Assembly: GCF_000935125.1 (NCBI RefSeq)
Contig: NZ_JRKI01000008.1
Span: forward strand, 310,001-374,000
DNA length: 64,000 bases
Direction of reading: 5' to 3'
Origin: Streptomyces natalensis ATCC 27448
GTDB lineage: Bacteria; Actinomycetota; Actinomycetes; Streptomycetales; Streptomycetaceae
Shown: piece after piece, positions 60,048 through 64,000 of the stretch
How the letters are laid out: each line of letters starts with the position of its first letter
Numbering within the stretch: position 1 is the stretch's first letter
Translations under genes and position numbers: made by a program
Notes under the pieces: generated by a model
What the model was told of the DNA's origin: nothing
Databases searched by the model: none
Seen by the model: the letters and a program-made list of their open reading frames with translations, nothing else

Positions 60048-61466
60048 CTAGACCCGCTGCGCCTCGTCGTTCGTGAGGGCCACGCCGTCCCCGGCCGCCC
60101 GCGGCCGCCGCCGCTCCAGCCCCAGCCCGATCGCCAGGACGACCGCGGCCGCCACCACGGACAGAATCATCTGCTTCCGCCCGGCCGGGGAGTAGAACAT
60201 ATAGCCCACGACAAAAACGATCAGACCGATCGTCGCGTACGTCAGCCACGGATACAGCCACATCCGCACCGTCAGCCGCTCCGGCGTTTCCCGCTCGATG
60301 ACCCGCCGCATCCGCAGCTGCGAGAAACAGATGACCAGCCAGACGAAAAGCGCCACCGCTCCGGACGAATTCAGCAGGAACTCGAAAATCGTGTCCTTCG
60401 ACGTGTAACTGAAAATCGTCGCGATGAACCCGAAGGCCACCGAAGCCCAGATCGCCACCGCCGGGACACCGCCCCTGTTGACGGTCGCGAACGACTTCGG
60501 CGCATCGCCGCGCTCACCGAGCGAGAACGCCATCCGCGAGGCCGTGTACAGCCCGGAATTCAGACACGACAGCACCGCGGTGAGCACCACCACATCCATC
60601 ACGGTGCCCGCGTACGGAATGTCCAGCGACTTGAGCACCGCCACGTACGGGCTCTTGAGAACCGCCCGGTCGTTCCAGGGCAACAGCGTCACGATCACCC
60701 CGATCGACCCGATGTAGAAGAGCGCGATCCGCCAGATCACGCTGTTCACGGCCTTCCGTACGGCCGTCACCGGATTCGGCGACTCGCTCGCCGCCAGCGT
60801 GACGATCTCACTTCCCATGAAGGAGAAGACCACCAGCAGCATGCCCGAAAGAATCGCCCCCGGACCGTGCGGCAAGAACCCGCCGTGCCCGGTCAGATTC
60901 GACAGACCCACCGCATGATTGCCCGGCGGAAGCCCAAATATCGCCAACGCACCGACCACGAGGAAGACAACAATGGCCACCACCTTGATACCGGCGAACC
61001 AGAATTCGAACTCACCAAAGGAACCGACCGAGATCAGATTTGTACCGGTCAGCACGATCATCACCAGCAACGCCCAGGCCCACTGCGGGACGGCCGGGAC
61101 CCAGCCGGTCAGAATCGAGGCCGCGGCGGTCGCCTCCACCGCCAGCACCACCGACCAGAAAAACCAGTAGAGCCACCCGATCGTAAATCCGGCCCAGCGC
61201 CCCAGCGCCCGGTCGGCATAAGCGGAGAACGACCCCGACACCGGGGAGGCCGCGGCCATTTCCCCCAGCATCCGCATCACCAGCACGACCAGCAGCCCGG
61301 TCAGGGCGTACGAGATCAAAATGCCGGGCCCGGCGGCGGCGATACCGGCACCTGAGCCCACGAACAGACCGGCACCGATGACGCCACCGATGGCAATCAT
61401 CGACAGATGCCGGTTCTTGAGTCCTGCCTGGAGCCCCTCGGGCGGATCCGCGCCCATGTGCACCAT
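60048..61466 (-). CDS. Amino-acid permease (APC superfamily, GabP/AAT type), paralogue 3
   Basis: A 472-residue transporter with about 12 helices. IGGVIGAGLFVGSG, VSGSFSAYADRALGRWAGF and FSFMGSEIVTLAASESPNP mark it as APC amino-acid permease. It is the third such paralogue in 6 kb. Position 228-style MGSE replaces the GGLE of the two neighbours, so specificity may differ. ATG 61466 (MVHMGADPPE) is the start. It is divergent from rpiB. Confidence 0.92.
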   Translation of the reverse strand: MVHMGADPPEGLQAGLKNRHLSMIAIGGVIGAGLFVGSGAGIAAAGPGILISYALTGLLVVLVMRMLGEMAAASPVSGSFSAYADRALGRWAGFTIGWLYWFFWSVVLAVEATAAASILTGWVPAVPQWAWALLVMIVLTGTNLISVGSFGEFEFWFAGIKVVAIVVFLVVGALAIFGLPPGNHAVGLSNLTGHGGFLPHGPGAILSGMLLVVFSFMGSEIVTLAASESPNPVTAVRKAVNSVIWRIALFYIGSIGVIVTLLPWNDRAVLKSPYVAVLKSLDIPYAGTVMDVVVLTAVLSCLNSGLYTASRMAFSLGERGDAPKSFATVNRGGVPAVAIWASVAFGFIATIFSYTSKDTIFEFLLNSSGAVALFVWLVICFSQLRMRRVIERETPERLTVRMWLYPWLTYATIGLIVFVVGYMFYSPAGRKQMILSVVAAAVVLAIGLGLERRRPRAAGDGVALTNDEAQRV

Positions 61467-61606
61467 CCTTCAGTCGTTCTGATGTGGAACCCAGGTATGA
61501 GAACTCATGATCGTCCGCTACGGAAGACCCGTCTCCGGATCGTTCTCCACCGCTCGTCCGCACGACGACCCGACGGCGCCTACCCCTCACGTGCCATGTC
61601 ACACTC

Positions 61607-62098
<492 letters not shown>

Positions 62099-62139
62099 CC
62101 CGGGCGCCCGCCCCCACCCTTCACCACCCACCCACGGGA

Positions 62140-62180
62140 GGCGCCGGGCTGCAACGGCGAAGCCGTGGAGGCCCGGCGCC
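62140..62180 (+). terminator. Hairpin after rpiB
   Basis: A 10-bp perfect outer stem (62140-62149 with 62171-62180) encloses a smaller 5-bp stem, ACGGC/GCCGT, 41 bp after the rpiB stop. Confidence 0.6.
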
Positions 62181-62219
62181 GCAGCCGTACAGCCCCGCGC
62201 AGCGGACCCGCCCCCCCGC

Positions 62220-62257
62220 GTGGGGGCACCTCCCACGCCCTTCAGGCAGTGGGGGAG
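62220..62257. repeat. G/C-run inverted repeat upstream of the glycosylase gene
   Basis: GTGGG-GGCACCT-CCCAC is followed by CTCCCAC facing GTGGGGGAG. From memory this resembles short intergenic palindromes scattered in Streptomyces genomes; that needs a genome-wide search. Confidence 0.5.
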
Positions 62258-62306
62258 CAACGGCGGAAAACCCGACCACGTACGGAGAAACCCTCCGGAG
62301 GAGCCC

Positions 62307-63125
62307 GTGCCCGAGGGCCACACCATCCACCGACTGGCCCAGGACTACGCCGCCCGCTTCCTGGGCCAGAAGGTCCGCACCACCAGCCCCCAGGGCAAGT
62401 TCTCCGACAGCGCGGCCCTGACCGACCGTCAGGCGCTGACCACCGCCGAGGCCCACGGCAAGCACCTCTTCCTCGGCTTCGGCGACACCGGCTGGATCCA
62501 CATCCACCTCGGACTCTTCGGCAAACTCGGCTTCGGCGACGCCCCGGCCCCGCCGCCCACCGACACCGTCCGCCTCCGCCTGGCCACCGCCACCGCCTAC
62601 GCGGACCTGCGCGGCCCCACCACCTGCGCCCTGATCACCACCCCCGAGAAGCAGGCGATACACGACCGCCTGGGCCCCGACCCGCTGCGCCCCGACGCCG
62701 ACCCCGACCGGGCCTGGCAGCGCATCACCCGCAGCCGCACCACCATCGCCGCCCTGCTCCTCGACCAGAAGATCATCGCCGGGGTGGGCAATGTGTACCG
62801 CGCCGAGGTCCTCTTCCGGCACCACATCGACCCCTACCTCCCCGGCCGCGACCTGCCCCGCGCCGCCTGGGACGCCATCTGGCAGGACCTGGTCCTCCTC
62901 ATGCGCGAAGGCGTCCGCAACAACCGCATCGACACCGTCCGCCCCGAGCACATGCCGGAGGCGATGGGCCGCCCGCCCCGGGTGGACGACCACGGCGGCG
63001 AGGTCTACGTCTACCGACGCACCCACCAGCACTGCCACCTCTGCGGCAGCGAGATCCGCACCGCCGAACTGGCCGCCCGCAACCTCTTCTGGTGCCCGGG
63101 CTGCCAGCCGACGAGCGGCACCTAG
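62307..63125 (+). CDS. Fpg/Nei-family DNA glycosylase (Nei2 type)
   Basis: A 272-residue base-excision repair enzyme with glycosylase and AP-lyase activity. After Met removal Pro2 and Glu3 (PEGHTIHRLA) are the catalytic N-terminus. Lys in AHGKHLFLGF, AGVGNVYRAEVLF (H2TH) and a C-terminal zinc finger (CHLCGSE, FWCPGC) complete the set. PEGHT marks the Nei/Nei2 group rather than Fpg, so oxidised pyrimidines are the likely substrates. GTG 62307 has GGAGGAG upstream and gives the required Pro2. Confidence 0.93.
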   Translation: MPEGHTIHRLAQDYAARFLGQKVRTTSPQGKFSDSAALTDRQALTTAEAHGKHLFLGFGDTGWIHIHLGLFGKLGFGDAPAPPPTDTVRLRLATATAYADLRGPTTCALITTPEKQAIHDRLGPDPLRPDADPDRAWQRITRSRTTIAALLLDQKIIAGVGNVYRAEVLFRHHIDPYLPGRDLPRAAWDAIWQDLVLLMREGVRNNRIDTVRPEHMPEAMGRPPRVDDHGGEVYVYRRTHQHCHLCGSEIRTAELAARNLFWCPGCQPTSGT

Positions 63126-63254
63126 CCGCGGCCCCGGGCCACCCGCATCCGCGCGACCGCATTTCGAACGTCGAACGCCGATTCCCGGCAATTCCCCGGG
63201 GTGACGTGCGGCGAATCGACGCACCGCCGAACGGGTGGATAAGGTCCCAGAGCA

Positions 63255-64000
63255 ATGACAAGCGGCCCGGGAACCCCCACCCGTACGGAACCCCTGACGG
63301 CCCGGATGCACAGAGGACTGCACCGGGCCCGCATCGGCGTGCGCAAGGCCGGGGTCGACTACTTCCGCGGCGAGGGCTCCGACCGCTTCGCCCTCGTCGC
63401 CCTCCTCCTCGCCATCCCCGCCCTCGCCGGCGGCACGCTCTGGCGCCCCGAGTGGCTCGCCCCCACGGCCCTGGTCCTCCCGGTGATCGCCGGCGGCCTC
63501 CTCCTGCGCCCCGCCAACCTGCTTGTCCTCTACGGGGCTTCGGCCGCCGCCCTGGTCGTCGAAGCCGCCCTCTTCGGCCCGTACGGCGAAGGACCCGACC
63601 GGATCACCCCCGGCACCGTCCTGGTCGTGGCCGCCGTCGGCTTCTTCGGTCTGCTCATCGCGCAGTTCCGCAGCCGGGTCGGGGTGCCCTGGCGGCGCGG
63701 CGGCACCATGCTCTTCGACCTGCGCGAGCGGATCCGCGTCCAGAGCTCGCTGCCCAAACTGCCGCCGGGCTGGCACCACGAGATGGCGCTGCGCCCGGCC
63801 GGCGGCCAGTCCTTCTCCGGCGATTTCGTCGTCGCCTCCCGCACCCACGGCGGCAGCATCCTGGAAGTCGTGCTCACCGACGTCTCCGGCAAGGGCATGG
63901 ACGCCGCCTCCCGTGCCCTGCTGCTCTCCGGCGCCTTCGGCGGCCTGCTCGGCTCGCTGCCGCCGCACGCGTTCCTCCCCGCCGCCAACGGCTATCTCCT
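63255..64000 (+). CDS. SpoIIE/PP2C-type serine phosphatase with membrane domain (3' end outside window)
   Basis: The frame is open from ATG 63255 to the window end, giving 248 residues of a longer protein. The first part has a basic start (MTSGPGTPTRTEPLTARMHR). Four hydrophobic segments follow: FALVALLLAIPALAGG, LVLPVIAGGLLL, VLYGASAAALVVEAAL and VLVVAAVGFFGLLIA. The phosphatase domain then starts after RIRVQSSLPKLPPGWHHEM, with GGQSFSGDFVV and LTDVSGKGMDAASRAL, the metal-binding Asp motifs of SpoIIE phosphatases. Such enzymes dephosphorylate anti-sigma-factor antagonists. An upstream ribosome site is poor. Confidence 0.85.
   Translation, partial: MTSGPGTPTRTEPLTARMHRGLHRARIGVRKAGVDYFRGEGSDRFALVALLLAIPALAGGTLWRPEWLAPTALVLPVIAGGLLLRPANLLVLYGASAAALVVEAALFGPYGEGPDRITPGTVLVVAAVGFFGLLIAQFRSRVGVPWRRGGTMLFDLRERIRVQSSLPKLPPGWHHEMALRPAGGQSFSGDFVVASRTHGGSILEVVLTDVSGKGMDAASRALLLSGAFGGLLGSLPPHAFLPAANGYL

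Overview
The window is chromosomal DNA from a high-GC actinomycete, almost certainly a Streptomyces. The evidence is the very high third-position GC, frequent GTG starts, rare TTA leucine codons, a conservon operon with a CYP157-type P450, an LAXTG sortase substrate, and a Nur-type box ahead of an iron superoxide dismutase. I see no tRNA, rRNA, CRISPR array, IS element or prophage. The left edge cuts an ssb-like gene and the right edge cuts a SpoIIE-type phosphatase gene.

1-5.6 kb: ssb-like gene end, a thioester-domain LAETG surface protein, the ABC-F ATPase ettA, a hot-dog thioesterase, a hypothetical protein and a group II truncated haemoglobin. 5.7-15.6 kb (minus strand): a signalling cluster matching the mycobacterial GlnX-GlnH-PknG module. 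It runs membrane sensor, amino-acid binding protein, coiled-coil protein, PknG-like kinase, PP2C phosphatase and, after a 350-bp gap, an FHA protein. 15.9-17.2 kb: a FadR-type regulator and a small protein.

17.2-24.0 kb (minus strand): a sugar operon of ROK regulator, lipoprotein binding protein, two permeases (the first broken by a one-base frameshift), a GH4 6-phospho-beta-glycosidase and a BadF/BadG sugar kinase. It encodes no ABC ATPase, so a shared one would have to serve it. 24.2-33.0 kb: a small secreted protein, an MscS channel, an HNH endonuclease, a large secreted GH84-like enzyme with an altered catalytic pair, a small acidic protein, 4-alpha-glucanotransferase and a small membrane protein. 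33.2-36.9 kb: an acyl-ACP desaturase behind tandem palindromic operators, a PIN-domain relic, a LysR regulator and allantoicase.

37.2-43.6 kb is the most unusual part. A methyltransferase and a type I terpene synthase form a two-gene operon, converging on a complete conservon (histidine-kinase-like CvnA, roadblock CvnB, DUF742 CvnC, GTPase CvnD) whose last gene is a P450 lacking the K-helix ExxR motif. This suggests a C-methylated terpenoid pathway beside a G-protein-like sensory operon.

43.8-64 kb is mostly conserved housekeeping: two aminopeptidase N paralogues, DUF1203, aspartate-semialdehyde dehydrogenase, a Tat-exported phosphoesterase, an AbiEi/endonuclease-like protein, a DsbA-like oxidoreductase, Fe-SOD, three amino-acid permease paralogues, BioY, RpiB, a Nei-type glycosylase and the partial SpoIIE phosphatase. 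Many gene ends carry strong perfect hairpin terminators. Several genes carry tandem minisatellites with periods that are multiples of 3.
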